Origin: Apteryx mantelli
Lineage: Eukaryota; Chordata; Aves; Apterygiformes; Apterygidae
Length of the DNA: 64,000 nucleotides
Direction: 5' to 3'
Assembly (NCBI RefSeq): GCF_036417845.1
Contig: NC_089979.1
Coordinates: forward strand, 29,446,958-29,510,957
This document shows positions 1 through 24,397 of the stretch, one piece after another. A program made the translations under genes and the position numbers. The notes beneath the pieces are model-generated. The model saw only the letters and a program-made list of their open reading frames with translations, had not been told where the DNA came from and did not search any database. The first letter of the stretch is position 1, and the number at the start of each line of letters is the position of its first letter.

Positions 1-974
1 AGGGAAGGAGAGTTGGAATCCTTAGTTCTGTGTTAGGCAAGACAAAGTGGGAAGCATGTTATAGTCTGGCAGAATATATGAAGTGCAGGTTATTTGACTA
101 AATGTTCCTTTAGCATTCTTCTGAAATTCAGATGGAAACACAGCTGAAGTGGACTAACATAAATAGTTGCTGGATGGAACTGAATCTTTTATTAAAATGT
201 GGTTAGAAAGTATGCTTACTTGAAGCAACTAAGTCACCTTGGATTATTTACCTGAAAGGCCTCTGTTATGGTAGTGGGGCAAATTTAGACTGACCATTGG
301 AGGTGTTGAACTCTTGCCCAGGATAAGAGACCAAAACCTTGGTGACTAAGGCATTATACTCCCACCTCAAAGCCAATAATGTCAACTCCCCACTTTTTTA
401 GTAAATCTGTGTAGTGCTTACTGTGTCTCTTTATTGTAATGCAACAGAAAATATGCCAATAAGCTTCTAGAATGACAAAGCGCTTTAGACAAAAGACAGA
501 CAGTGCAACAGAACAAAGGGTGGGCTGCTGCTTTGGAAATGCCTGTCAGAACTGGAATGCTTTGCACAGCTTCTGTAGGCAGTTTAGCCAGAGGGGACAA
601 AAACAATAGCAACTTGTTGTCTTTGGCTTTTGTATTCTTAAGATATTATATAAAGAGTTAAAGTGGTGTTGGTTTTAATAGTTTCAAAGGCTTGAGAGTC
701 TTGCACAAACTCCAGGGTTTTTGATTTATTAGTTAACCGTAACTGGTAGATTAGATTGTGGAGGTATATTAATAGAGGCTTAAATGTGAAAGGTTTGAGT
801 CTAGTGGTCCACCCTGTGGATGCCAAGATGCTGAGCATCCTTCTTTATTATAGAAGTGCAAGGTTTCATGAATCCAGTATTGCTGTTATAAAGATCTTCT
901 GAAGTCAGTACAGTCAGTTTTTCCTATTAAATTTTGTACAGAGTAATAGTAATGAACTGCTGGTCCCAGTCTCT

Positions 975-980
<6 letters not shown>

Positions 981-1009
<29 letters not shown>
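981..1009. repeat. (A)29 mononucleotide tract
   Basis: Uninterrupted run of 29 A. It is not preceded by any element I recognise, so there is no support for calling it a retroposon tail. Confidence 0.95.
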
Positions 1010-1011
<2 letters not shown>

Positions 1012-2200
1012 CAGTCCGGTACTTTCTTCTACTGATTATTCTTAAGTCTAGAACCTGGCCCTGGTACAACAGATGTTTGCCATACTCAGCGTCGATCGAT
1101 TTGTTAAATCAATTAATTTCTTACTCATCATACCCCAACTGTATCTTCCATTGAATTATTAGGTGTTACAGTGTTTACATTTTGAAATATTAGGCCTCAC
1201 AACAAAAGACCTCAAAGTACAGTAGTAGATGAACAGTATAAGTTGACAGAAAACAAGTGAACAGGGGAAGCTTGTATTTTCTGTGATTGTTCCTAATGGG
1301 CTACACAAGCTGAAGTTGTTCCTTAACCTTTTTGATGGAAAAGGGCCAACCTTTTCCACAGCTGGGGTGGGATTCAGTTGTTTGCTTCTAGGCATATGTA
1401 ACACCTGCTTATAGCATAGCACTTTCTTGGCAATCTGAGAGAATATCTGCATGGCACTAGTAAAATTAGAATTAGTATCTAACCTTGATCAGCCTGCTGT
1501 CTTCTGGAGAGGCAGCTTGAGGTCAGGCACTAGATGCTTTGTGTTCAGGCAACTGAACCTCATCACTGGTTTCTCTATTTGTTAGCACTGAAACTTCCTT
1601 AAATTATTTTGCAGGATAAATCAACTGGGTCTAGAAAATCTAGGTATTTTTTAGTAATGCTGATACAGGGCTTGGGGGTTGTTTTTGTTTTATTTTGACA
1701 AAATGAGTTAAGCTGCCTGGTCTAACTCTAAGAAAATAATTTTCATAAATCTTACACATGTCAAACTTTTTTAAATATTTGCCTCTTTTTAGATAAATCA
1801 GTTCATTTGTTGGTGTTGCTGTATTTTTTAAATTATTGTGTTCTTGTATCTTGAAAATTATTTACAAAGGTTACCAGATTGTACTCTGTAAGCTTTGATT
1901 GCTCCCCTCCCCCCTCAAGTTCTCTTATTTCTGGTTCTTCCAGAACTACTTAATGTATTTGCAGTATATGTTAATTATGGCTTGACACCATTGCTGTAGG
2001 TTGAGAGCACTTTGAGACAGATACTAAATAGTCCATTGTGCAAAGCTTTGGAGACTATGCTAATCACAGACTGAATGTTGCTGTCTTGCAACATAGTTGG
2101 CCCTTCTATCACTGTTTTAGAAAACTTCTTGGTATGTAGAACATCTCTGAAAAAAGGCCAGGTGATTGGAATTCAAATAAAGAGCTATTAATTTCTCAGT

Positions 2201-2236
2201 CTTTTTTCCTTAAAGGGTTCCTTTTTTCCTTAAAGG
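2201..2236. repeat. 20-bp tandem duplication, two copies
   Basis: cttttttccttaaagggttc (2201-2220) is followed directly by the same first 16 bases (2221-2236). This is a simple local duplication in an OXR1 intron. Confidence 0.9.
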
Positions 2237-4479
2237 CATAGGTGCAGTGGAAGACTGAACTCTACAATCACTTCCAACAATAACTTATTTTAGGTTCTAT
2301 TTCAAAAAGATATTTAGGAACATGTCTGATGTCATGAGCATATAAATAGTCTGTGATAGATGCAGCAGACTTCTTATTATGCACACTTATTTTGCTAAAC
2401 TGATGTTCATATCTGCAAAGAGGCAGAAGAAAACATTATACAGAGGATTTGTCTTCTCTCATTAAAAAATCAAGTGAAACTATACAGTCTTAGATTTAAC
2501 TGTTCTTAGATTATTCTATAAATGCTTATCTGATGCAGTAAACACCCTGTATTAATACATTATTGTATTGTGATGTACACTTTATATACCCCAAATACTG
2601 ATATTTGTAACAGAAGACTGCTTCTGCAATACCACTTCCTTTCAAGTAGTGTGTAAATGTTTTGGGAGAAAACTAAGTTTGTCTAATAGGCAGAGTTCGT
2701 AATTTTCTTTTATATAAAAATTTCATAACTGCATTCAATTTATGAATACTCCTTTTACTTTTACTGGAAGCCAGTTACAGCCTTTAGAAAGGGTTTGATT
2801 CTTTCTTCCCTCACCCTGGTTACTAATGAATGAGAGGTGGGCTAATTTTTTGAATAACTTCATAAATGGCCTGACAAAATTAAACTGCTTTTTATTTTTA
2901 ACTAAATATTCTGGAACAAGAAGTGCAACTTTCTTGACTCTCAAGAAAAAAAATAGCTACTAATAAAGAAGTTTGCAGTTCACCTGATCTGACAAAAAAT
3001 TTATTAAGACTCAAAGCAAAAATGTTCAGTTTTCATTCTCTTCCTCAGAATTTTTTTCATTTCATATTCAGTTAAGCATGAGGGTATAGATAACTGGTAT
3101 TGAAGGGAACCACCTAATGCCATTACACCTTCCCTGTACTTATCTTTCAGAAGCCCTGTTCAGCCCTGATAGGGGCCCTCCCTTTCTCTAAGGAGACTAT
3201 TTCAGCTATGTGTCAACTTTCTCAAAGTTCAGCTGTACTTGGTTTGAGAGCAGCAACTATACAGTTGTGTTAGCAAGTGTGTGTTAGTATGTGTATGTTG
3301 GCTGCTTTTGGTTTGGTTAAACAGGCAGAGATATGCTTCACTGATGTAAGCAGTAATTTGTGTTTACAGCTGTGCAGCAGACTGATATAACCAATAACTG
3401 AAAGGACTGGTGTGCCACCATATGTATGCCAAGCCATCTTTCCTGGACATTCAAACAGTTGTCACTGCGTTTTTACATGTATCATTGAAGGACAAGTAAG
3501 TTACATATAGGACTTGTGAGTTCTGTTTGGTTCACTGGATATACTAGCACAGCTTCCAGGAGTAGGCACTCTGACTTAAGCTTTCAGAAAAACTAGGTTT
3601 AAAAAATTTAATTTTTTTTTTAAAGGAGAATCGTGGATCTCTCTGGTTGAAATGTTAGTGGGTAAACTCTCAATCTGACTTACTGCATTAAATAATAAAG
3701 CTGTTGTATGTTCTGCAAAGTAGTTAACTCGCATCAGCCTGGTGCGGAGAGTCAAGCCAGGAAGCATTCATGCTACAGAGGCATGCAACTCATTCCATGT
3801 TTTCTCATCACTATTGCTATTATGAGTAGGTAGGCTAGTGTTTGATCTCTAAGGGTATATCCCCTGGCGTTTCAAACTTGATTAGCCCTTGGAATTGTTC
3901 TGTGGTAGACTGTTCCTTCCAGGTCCCTGAGCCAGTTTTGTCCTGAGGCACCCTTATCTCCTGGCTGTATACGTTCTTTGTTTTGGTCTATTCTATCCAG
4001 TGCGCAGATCAACCATAAGAGAATTACTGTTCCTGCTGCTCCCTGCATTCTTTTTGAAGCAGAATATAACTAGAGAGACAATGGAGAGTACTTTAGCAGC
4101 ACTTTCTGATCCTCAAAAAGTAGCTTTGGATATCCAGGAGAATGGATGCTGATATGGCATAGTGAAGACACAACAATAATTAAAATACATAGCGAACTTC
4201 TACAGTTAGGCCTGCACTTCCAGTCCTGGGCAAAGTACCTAGATATTACAATTCTGGGTGCCTTGGTAACTTCTGTGTGAGGCCACGGACCACAATAGAA
4301 ATTTGATAGGCTTGTCCTAAACCTTCAGGATACAATGAAGGAGAATACAGGAGCTGAGAACAGCATTTCTGTTACCAGCTGAAAGCAGACTACTGCATAT
4401 CACTAGTCATTCCTAGGAAGGAAGATAGAGATGGGAAGCATACAGTGCTAAAGTGGTGCAAATATAGAGCAGAGTAACT

Positions 4480-5640
4480 TATTTTGAAAGGGATCTCAGG
4501 AGATCATCCAGCCCAGCCCCTTGCCCAAAGCAGGGTGAGCTTTGAAATCTGGTCAGGTTGGCTCAGGACCTTGTTCAGTCAAACTTAAACCACCAAGGAT
4601 GGAAATTCCAGCACTGCTCTGGAAAGCCTGTTCCAGTTGTAAACCATCTTCATTATGAAGAATTCTTCTTTTCATCTGATGGGAATTTCCCTTGCTGCAC
4701 CTTGTGGTTGATTCCTCCCAGCCTTTTACTGTGCACCTCTGAATTACAGCTCCTTCTCTATTCCCCCATAGTAGGTAGTGCAAAACAAATCAGATTTGCC
4801 ATTCTCCAGGCTAAACAAACCCTGCTCCCTCAGCCACTTCTTGTATGTCATGTGCTTCCATCCTCAATCATCTTGGCGGCCCTCCACTCAACTCTTTCTG
4901 GTTTAATAATTTACTACTTGTACTGGGGGGTCCCAAAAGTAGGAACAACACTGAAGATGCAGCTTCAGGAGCCTCCCAGACAGGGGAATAATCACTTCCC
5001 TTAACCTTCTGGCATTACTCTTTCTTCTGCCACACAGTATGTGGTTAGCCTGCATCACCACAAGCGCACACTAACTGATGTTCAGCATGTTGCCCACCAA
5101 GACACCACTGCCCCCTTGTCTCTCCCAGCCCTTTTCTGCAAAGCTGCTTTCTAGCCAGGCAACCCTCAGCCCATAGTGCTGCATGGGACTGTTATGTTGG
5201 AGGAGCAAGGGTCAACTTTTGTTGAACTTCATAAGGTTTCTGTCATCTCATCTCCTCAGCCTCTTGATGTCCCTCTGAATAGCAGCCCTTGTGTGTCTGT
5301 CCAGTGTATTCACCGCTTTCCCTAATTTGGTGCCCTCCCTAAGCTTACTGAGGAGGAACTCTGTCCCAGCATCCTGGTCACTGATGAATAAATGAAACCA
5401 TATTGGTCCCAGAAATGACTCCTGAGGATCATCACCAGTTAATTTTAAATCAATAGCAACAACCCTTTGAGCCCAATGATCCAGTCAGCTTTTCGCCCAC
5501 CTTCTAGTTCACGCATCCAGCACATACCCAATTTGATTTGAAGACTATACTACAGGACAGTGTCAAAAACTTTGCTGAAGTGCAGGTAAATGTAGCATCC
5601 ACTGTTATCTGTCCCAAAGTTAAAGAACTTGTATCTAAAA
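4480..5640 (-). mobile_element. CR1 LINE, inverted, about 1.1 kb, 5'-truncated
   Basis: Read on the - strand this is a chicken-type CR1. Typical inverted-CR1 segments are visible on the + strand: the 'gatcatccagcccag' 3'-end region near 4503, 'ctccaggctaaacaaaccc' near 4805, 'cctcagcctcttgatgtccctctgaatagc' near 5255 and the 'acagtgtcaaaaactttgctgaagtgcaggta' reverse-transcriptase region near 5557-5587. The frame is broken many times. A 148-codon + strand open frame at 4558-5004 is just its antisense. Borders are approximate. Confidence 0.88.
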
Positions 5641-6659
5641 AACATTCTGCCCTTAAAACAACAGTCTGATATGATACATGCTTGTCTTTCATGGGTGCAT
5701 CTTTCTAGGTGTTTCTAGTACTGTGCAAGAAATGAATGAAATATTGTATTAAAGAATGAATAATTCAAAGTTGAATGGAGTAGAATAGTTTTTGGAATGA
5801 TCAGGAGAACAGCCAGAAAGTGAAGGGGCCAGAGGAGAGGGAAGAAAACAAGTATTTGTCTACTCACCGAATGCAAGTATGTATTATATACTTAAGTACT
5901 GGATTTGAGAGGGTTGATCTCTCTATACTATGCCTTTAATTATTCTCCTATCTGTAGCTTGACATTCTGTGACATGCTATTTGTGATGCTTATCTTTATT
6001 GTGTAGCACTAGTCTGTCATTATTCAGGCTTTTCTTCACAAGGTATGTCTAAGAATCCTAGTGTTGTGTGATCAAGGTGTGCCACAGATTCAGGCTGCCA
6101 AAAAGATATTACGCATGCACTTGGATAAATACCCACGTCTCTCCCAGGTAAGAAGTTAATCAAAACAACTTGTGCCCAGCATTCTGGGGATGCAGCCTTC
6201 TGCATGGCATATGAAAAACTCGTATTTTGATAACTGAGCAAAAAAGTTGATAAACAGTTCCCAAATGCAGACATATATTTGAAGGCAAGATGGCATTGCT
6301 TATAAAATTGTGTACATTCCAGTATGTGAAATTCCAACTACAAAATGCTATCTGGAATGCTAAAAACACTAACTTATGGCCCATTAATTAACTACTGTCT
6401 CTTATTTAAAAGGAACTGAGTTTAAAGAAGGAACAAAATCAAAGAGTCCTCCTCATATTCTTTTCAGGGTGAGGTTCACAATAGGGGATGGGAAGAATAT
6501 GTATGATGCAGTGAACTGCCATAGCAAAAAAAATGGGCGAGACCACAATATCACTTACATAATTGAAAGGAATAGTAATAAAGCTTTGGTTATAACTTCT
6601 TGACTCTGAGAATGCACAAACCAATATGATTTATAACAATTTTCTTTCTTGGGTTTTTA

Positions 6660-7240
6660 AGAGAATAGTTGGAAATGGTGCAAGTAAGTTGGGTGCTAGC
6701 AGCTTAGATTCTTCAGTAACAAAATTGGATGTCACAAGTATTCCTTTCTCCTTGCCTTGCAGTTGCATGGGGTAGAGTGAACCATCACTGCTCAAGAGCC
6801 AGTCATGCATGACTGTGGGCTCTGTACTCAGGACAGTGGCGAGTATCTGATCAAACTCCTTGTAGTAGGGGCAGGTAGATGGGGAGCTGCTGGACTTGTG
6901 GTTGTCTTCCTTTGCTCTGTGGTAGGCTCTCTGGAAGTTTTTAATATGCTCTTACTACACAGGACACTCATTTAATCTCCACCAGCTGTTTTAAGATGCT
7001 TTCATACAAATGATGATTTTGAGTCTCTCTCAAAATCACATTGTTTGCTATAGTTGCATCAAAATGACTGTTGTAGACCTTTAGCCAGCTTGTTGCACAC
7101 CAGAGCAGCATGTTTCTGGCTAAAGGCTTTTTGGCTGTACACCTCCTGTCAAAATGGAGGTGGCATTTTGAATGAATGTGTGGACAGATGAGTAGCTCCT
7201 GATGCTTTGGAGGTAAACAAAAAGTACAGGCTGAGGGCAT
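6660..7240 (-). pseudogene. Decayed Myb/SANT-like DNA-binding domain relic (transposon-derived)
   Basis: Translated on the - strand, two frames carry pieces of a Myb/SANT-like domain of the kind found in Harbinger-type transposons and MSANTD genes. NHHLYESILKQL is read from 7018 to 6983. After a frame change with two in-frame stops, IKNFQRAYHRAKEDN is read from 6945 to 6901, and CPYYKEFDQIL from 6873 to 6841, followed by an open stretch to about 6660. The order (x-Y-E-x-I helix, I-K-N-x-x-x-x-Y helix, then C-x-Y-Y-x-E-x-D-x-I-L) is that of the family. The tryptophan-bearing first helix is not clear. The stops and frameshift make it a relic, not a gene. The original element type (Harbinger or another DNA transposon) is inference. 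Confidence 0.6.
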
Positions 7241-7784
7241 GGTGGGATGTTACTGGAGAGTTACTGAACTTTAGTTGTGCTACCTTGTCTCTAACAGTAT
7301 CTTCATTGCTAAATAGAGGAGTTGGAACCTACTGAGAAGCCTGAGTTTTGCTTCTAATCTTTCCCTTTACCTAGGGAAACAAAACAGGTTCAAAGAATTC
7401 ATTAATCTGACTGTAAGTTCTGAAAGGACTTTTGAGTGAAGGGTTTAGGTTAAGGCATGCAACTCATTTTGTTGATTTCTAATTTAGCATCATGATACTG
7501 GTAATTTTGAGCTCCTGTATCAGTTCAATGTTCACATTAGAGCAGTGAGAAGTATCAGACTGCTAGTGCTATTTGTGTTTACTTTGTAACTTTGCTGTGT
7601 CTACTAATCATAAGTCTAAAACCACCTACATGTGTGTTGTCCTTGCAGAAACAAACATCTTTTAAACACTTTGTTTTGTTACCATTGCACATTTTTCTTT
7701 CATTACTCTTCTCCACTTTTTCTTTCTTACCTTTTTACTTTTCAACTGTCAGTGGAATTATTGTCTTCCTGTCTCCATATTCAG

Positions 7785-20874
<13,090 letters not shown>

Positions 20875-22740
20875 GTATATAACTATTTCTGCAGGGTATT
20901 GTCCCAAGCCTGACACGAATCAGTGCAGCTCACAAATCCTGAGGAGCAATATAACATGCTGTTCTACTTTTTTTGTTTGTTTGCTTTCTTTTTTCTGTGT
21001 GGCCATTTAACTATAATTTTGAAATAGCAGACTTTATGTTCTCGCATCTGTAATATATGGTCCTAGTTTTTCTAAGCTGTAGACACTCTTAAGAAGTATA
21101 AACCATATGGACTAAAAATGAACATTAGTTGCTTTGAACCTTGCAGCCTACAAAATTTTCTCACCCTCTCTACAGCTGCCTCCCAAGTTTCCCACACACC
21201 TTTCTTCAATCCTGCCAGGGGGCTGCTTCATTGAATATAGGCTATTATTTTTGTATTCAAATTATATCTATGAATGAAGCTGCCCTCTATGAACCTACAT
21301 AAGAAGAAAGCTGTGTGTGGGTATTGCAGAGATTGGTCTGGACCAATGATGGATAAATTCATATGGTGCCACAACTAGATAAGAAGCCTAGCATTCCTTC
21401 TTAACACATATCAGTATGCATATGGTCAAGTTAGAAGATATATCCAAAGTCAACAGTGCCACTTGTCTTGTTTATTGTTCATGTTTAGAAAAAAGTCAGT
21501 TAAACAATGCAGTAAGTGTTCTAGCTGCATGCTGATTGCATTAAAGAGTGTTTTGCACATGCTGTTAATGATCTACAGGTTTGGGACAAATGCTGACAAT
21601 ATTGAGCTACCTGGCAAGGACTTATAAAATAGCAAGGGAATGTAAGAATGTGACAGTTCCACAAATTTAAAAGGCTAAAGCAAGTAAAACTCGAACAATT
21701 TGTAGCTATAGTAGGGCATTAAAAATACAAAGATTATGAAACAGATGCATCTTTCTTCAACATAGTGTCAGATATATACTGTTATACTGTTGTAGCTGTG
21801 TAGCACATCAATTCCAAGAATATAGCTTATTCCTGTCCAAAGAAAAAATAGTTGTGATGTTTTGAGTGGATCTATGTTGTAAATTTACAGTTAGCACCAG
21901 CTCTGATTAAAATGAGATAATGTACTATAGGTAGACAACATTGTAATTCCGTAGACTTGTGGAATATGCAAACTTACTGTCATGTGACCTCAAGAAAATG
22001 ACAGGCTAGAATACAGTTCCAGTAGCTCTTGTCCACTTTCATAGGAAATTGATAAGCCATTGTGGCAATAACAGCTCAACAAAACTGTTTGTTTCAAAGC
22101 TTCTATTCTATGTTCTGCAAAAACAACAACAAAAAAATTGCTGTTAAGTGTGACAGTGACTGACTTTGTGCTGAAATTTCAGCTATTTCAGATGAACATT
22201 GTATATTATTTTGTAAATTAATGTTTAAAGTAGTTTTGTTATTATAGAAAAGTATTGATTGACGGGTTGCTTATAGCACTTTAAATTATTCTAGAAATGG
22301 AATAAAAGCCAAATGGGTTGGCTTAAGTAAATGTAGTTGTATATTTCAAAATATTTAGATCTTGGAAAAGTTTTAAAAACTTATTTGAAGAAGGCCTACT
22401 GCTATGGTAATGAAAAAGGGCAAATGTTTCATCTATAATATGCTAATGCTCAATATGAATAGAAATACAGGGCTTTGTTTCCTGTCTCTGTAGCTCTTTA
22501 CCCTTATTAGAACTTAGTATAATGTGTAGACTAAATGTTTATAAAATAAGGAACTGTAAATAAGTTAAAATGGCTCTTCTCCCCTTTGGTCTTCCACAGC
22601 AGTATTATTGTCTTTGTGGAGTTAAGACTGATTATTACAAAAAGAAAATCCTGTAACGGATTTTAAGTACTATAAGGTCATAGTGATGTATAGCAAATAA
22701 ATCTAAATATATGTAAAAATAAACTGGATTTGGAGTTTAT
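20875..22740 (+). other. OXR1: OXR1 3' untranslated region (end inferred)
   Basis: AT-rich sequence after the stop codon with no open frame of note. Candidate polyadenylation signals are AATAAA at 22301-22306, 22696-22701 and 22718-22723. The last two lie close together and suggest a main end near 22740, about 1.87 kb of UTR, with a shorter form ending near 22325. A Pumilio-type element TGTAAATA is at 22555-22562. The end point is inferred from signals only. Confidence 0.7.
22696..22723 (+). terminator. OXR1: Paired AATAAA polyadenylation signals of OXR1
   Basis: Two AATAAA hexamers 22 nt apart (22696-22701 and 22718-22723), followed by a T/G-rich stretch (ggatttggagtttattt) that could act as the downstream element. 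An upstream alternative hexamer is at 22301-22306. Confidence 0.6.
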
Positions 22741-23470
22741 TTAGAAGCACAAATATAGATTATTGCTGTTACTAAAATAACTTCAATGAATATGCGGATC
22801 TGTTTGCTCCTCATTCAGTGCTGGTCATCACTGACTTTCTTGATATGTGATAGGTACTTACAAAACAGCTGGAAAATTTCTCTAAAGAGAAAGTGGAAAA
22901 AAGGGAGAACAAAAAAAAGCAAGAGACCTGGGTTTTGTTTAATTGGGCTTATGTGCTTGTTTTGACTGCCTTTCCCCTCTTCCTAGTAACATCAAAAGAT
23001 AAACTGCTAGTAATAGCATATTGAAATGTGATTGAGCTTCAGAATTTCCTTGGTCTTGCTTTGTCTAACATACATGAATAATTAGCAATGTACACATTTT
23101 TAAAAGTCGGAAAATCCATCAAAATCAGATACTGCTTAAGTTCTACCTCCTCCTTCCCCCTGTCCAAGTAAAGAACCAGAACATTCAATCAGCTGTTGCT
23201 CAAATGCACAATTAGAAGATGCCCAGATAATATAGTGAGTAGAATGTAACAGAGAACACTATATTGTTTTAGTGTAAAACTCATATACTCTACCCGATCA
23301 GAGTTCATTCTGAACTCTTCCTTTCAGAAATTGCATATTACACTTGGCTTGGTTTGTCTGCTTCAGCTTTTGGACTATACTTGTTTCTCAGATTCTAACT
23401 GTAGAAATGATAGATTTTATTTCAACATAAATACTTAGATTAATTGAAAGAGTAGATACTATGGTTGTAG

Positions 23471-23486
23471 TGTGTGTGTGTGTGTA
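23471..23486. repeat. (TG)n microsatellite, short
   Basis: Eight TG-type dinucleotides, ending in tgtgta. Confidence 0.85.
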
Positions 23487-23619
23487 TAACAAGCTTTTCA
23501 GTCAAGTATTTAACATCAAGGTGGAGCTCTTCCAATGAGGAGTATACTCATTTCAGCTCAGGAAAATTTCCAACCATTAAGATTTGTGTATACATTGAGG
23601 GGACCAGTTGATACCCTAG

Positions 23620-24397
23620 AGAGTACAGCTACTGTTCAGAGGAATCTTGACAAGCTGATGGAAAGAGATCCAGAAACAGGCTGAGCTAGACTAGCTCTGC
23701 ACAGTCTAGCTCTAGCTAGACTGGCTAGAAAGAAGCTCTGCAGAAGGTCCTTACCAAGAGGTGGGATCCTGATGAACAAGCTGAACATGGCTGCAGCATG
23801 CCCTTGTGATGATCAAAGCCAACCGCCTACTGGTCTACAGCAGAAAATAAAAGCAGGTTGAGGGGAGGTGGTTTCTCCTCTCTTTGAGGTTAGTGAGCCT
23901 TCATCAGGAGTATTGTGTCCAGTTTGCACCTAATACAAGGGAGATACTGGCAAACTGGTGCAAGTCCAGAGGAGGACCGCTGAGATGATTGGAGGACTGG
24001 AGCATGCATCATACAAGAAAAGTCTAGGTTTGTTTAGCCTGGAAGGAATAAAATTAGAGGAGGTTCTAGCTGCTGTTTCCAAAGGCATAATGGGGGTTGA
24101 AGACTAGATGAAACTAGGATCTTCTTGGAAGTGTGCAGCAAAAGGATGAGAGACAACATCCACAAGCTGCAGCAAGGGAAATTCCAACTAGACAAAAGGA
24201 GATTTTACTCAGTGATGGCAGGTAGACCCTGGAGCAGGTTTCCCAAAGGGGCTGTAGAATCTTCATCTGTGGAGCTTTCCAAACTTAACAGGGCAAGTTT
24301 CTGAGCAACTCTAAATTTAGCCCTGCTTCGAACAGGGAGTTGAACTAGGTCATCTTACAGTGTCCTCCAACCTGAGTTATTCTGTGGTTCTTTGAGT
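23620..24397 (+). mobile_element. CR1 LINE 3' end with octamer tail
   Basis: Sense-oriented CR1. Typical segments: 'tgcccttgtgatgatcaaagccaac' near 23800, 'gtgtccagtttgcacc' near 23907, 'ccagaggaggaccgctgagatgat' near 23967, 'ttgtttagcctggaagga' near 24029 and a final 'ggagttgaactaggtcatctt...tcctccaacctgagttattctgtggttctttgag'. The last is the CR1 3' end with its ATTCTGTG-like repeats. There is no poly(A), as expected for CR1. Many indels make it non-autonomous. The left border (CTAG-rich area near 23685-23730) is uncertain. Confidence 0.9.

Larger units (their letters stand above)
1..7784 (+). other. OXR1: OXR1 intron (3' portion in the window)
   Basis: No recognisable OXR1 exon is visible here. 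The LysM/GRAM coding part and the alternative short-isoform first exon known in mammals must lie to the left, or I missed them. The stretch holds an A29 tract, a 20-bp tandem duplication, an inverted CR1, a Myb/SANT-like relic and a speculative microexon, each listed separately. Otherwise it is AT-rich unique sequence. Confidence 0.75.

Noticed and set aside
4558..5004. 148-codon + strand open frame
   Set aside because: It lies wholly inside an inverted CR1 and is the antisense of LINE sequence; no domain.
1..7784. Search for an upstream OXR1 exon or short-isoform first exon
   Set aside because: No open frame with OXR1 N-terminal or short-isoform character was found; only the 15-nt microexon candidate remains.
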